Assembly: GCA_029851945.1 (NCBI GenBank)
Contig: JARKUZ010000021.1
Span: 1 to 22,165, forward strand
Direction of reading: 5' to 3'
Source of the DNA: Terrisporobacter sp.
GTDB taxonomy: Bacteria; Bacillota_A; Clostridia; Peptostreptococcales; Peptostreptococcaceae
DNA length: 22,165 bases
Numbering within the stretch: the first letter of the stretch is position 1; each line of letters begins with the position of its first letter. Below the pieces are notes generated by a model. It was not told the origin of the DNA, made no database searches, and saw only the letters and a list, made by a program, of their open reading frames with translations. Of this stretch, positions 22,033 through 22,165 are shown piece by piece. The position numbers and the translations under genes were made by a program.

Positions 22033-22165
22033 TTATTTCTCCTCATCTTCGAATATAAAAACTTCTTCAATTGATAAACCAAAAACTGAAGCTATTCGAT
22101 ATGCAAGTAAAACAGATGGGTTATATTTTTGCTTTTCTAAAGATATTATTGTTCTTGAAGATACA
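22033..22165 (-). CDS. XRE-family HTH regulator, partial (N-terminus beyond window)
   Basis: The last 44 codons of a minus-strand gene. The visible part reads [20 protein letters not shown], then [20 protein letters not shown] plus EK and a stop at 22033. This matches the recognition helix and C-terminal helices of the two other short XRE regulators in the window (compare RRETIARLENAKYNPSLELA). The complete protein is expected to be about 65-70 residues. It heads an operon with the small membrane protein gene downstream. Confidence 0.85.
   Translation of the reverse strand, partial: VSSRTIISLEKQKYNPSVLLAYRIASVFGLSIEEVFIFEDEEK

Noticed and set aside
1..22165. CRISPR array, tRNA, rRNA, insertion sequence or prophage structural genes
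   Set aside because: No regularly spaced repeats, cloverleaf sequences, transposase motifs or phage head/tail genes were seen.

Overview
The window is very AT-rich and uses Gram-positive signals throughout: strong GGAGG-type ribosome binding sites, frequent TTG and GTG starts, and intrinsic terminators. Together with a Bce-type ABC transporter, XRE regulator/small membrane protein pairs, YvrJ/DUF2922 proteins and a DUF6873 protein, this points to a low-GC Firmicute of class Clostridia. Peptostreptococcaceae is my best guess, from gene content only.

Left half (about 1-10,000): an accessory region of small, mostly monocistronic genes. In order: a decayed 3' gene end with its terminator (1-450); a CPBP protease and small membrane protein operon; two small hypothetical proteins; a GNAT acetyltransferase; a second copy of the decayed 3' end (3664-3840); a lipoprotein with a degenerate staphylococcal-nuclease fold; a DUF3796 + XRE operon; a DUF2922 remnant with a YvrJ-like gene of 50 codons; a secreted hypothetical protein; an orphan HicB-like protein followed by a candidate small RNA; an XRE + DUF3169 operon; and a run of small membrane proteins ending in a 30-codon ORF that has a decayed relative 1 kb away.

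Middle (10,000-16,900): an ACR3/SBF-family permease; a divergent detoxification/sensing module made of a BceAB-like ABC transporter (minus strand) facing a LytTR response regulator and a GHKL histidine kinase (plus strand); a short remnant of a second ACR3-like gene; and an unrecognised 143-residue protein.

Right part (16,900-22,165): a permease split into two half-proteins, a ThiF/TcdA-type E1-like enzyme and a NupC-type nucleoside transporter (all minus strand); then three small plus-strand genes including a DUF6873 GME-fold protein; then a third XRE + small membrane protein pair cut by the window end.

Two themes recur. First, three XRE regulators are each coupled to a membrane protein gene, two of them next to strong palindromes. 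Second, the intergenic DNA holds several gene remnants plus four copies of one terminator-like palindrome with core GGAACGAWTCRTTCC, which suggests repeated gain and loss of genes at terminator boundaries. I see no transposase, tRNA, rRNA, CRISPR array or prophage structural gene.
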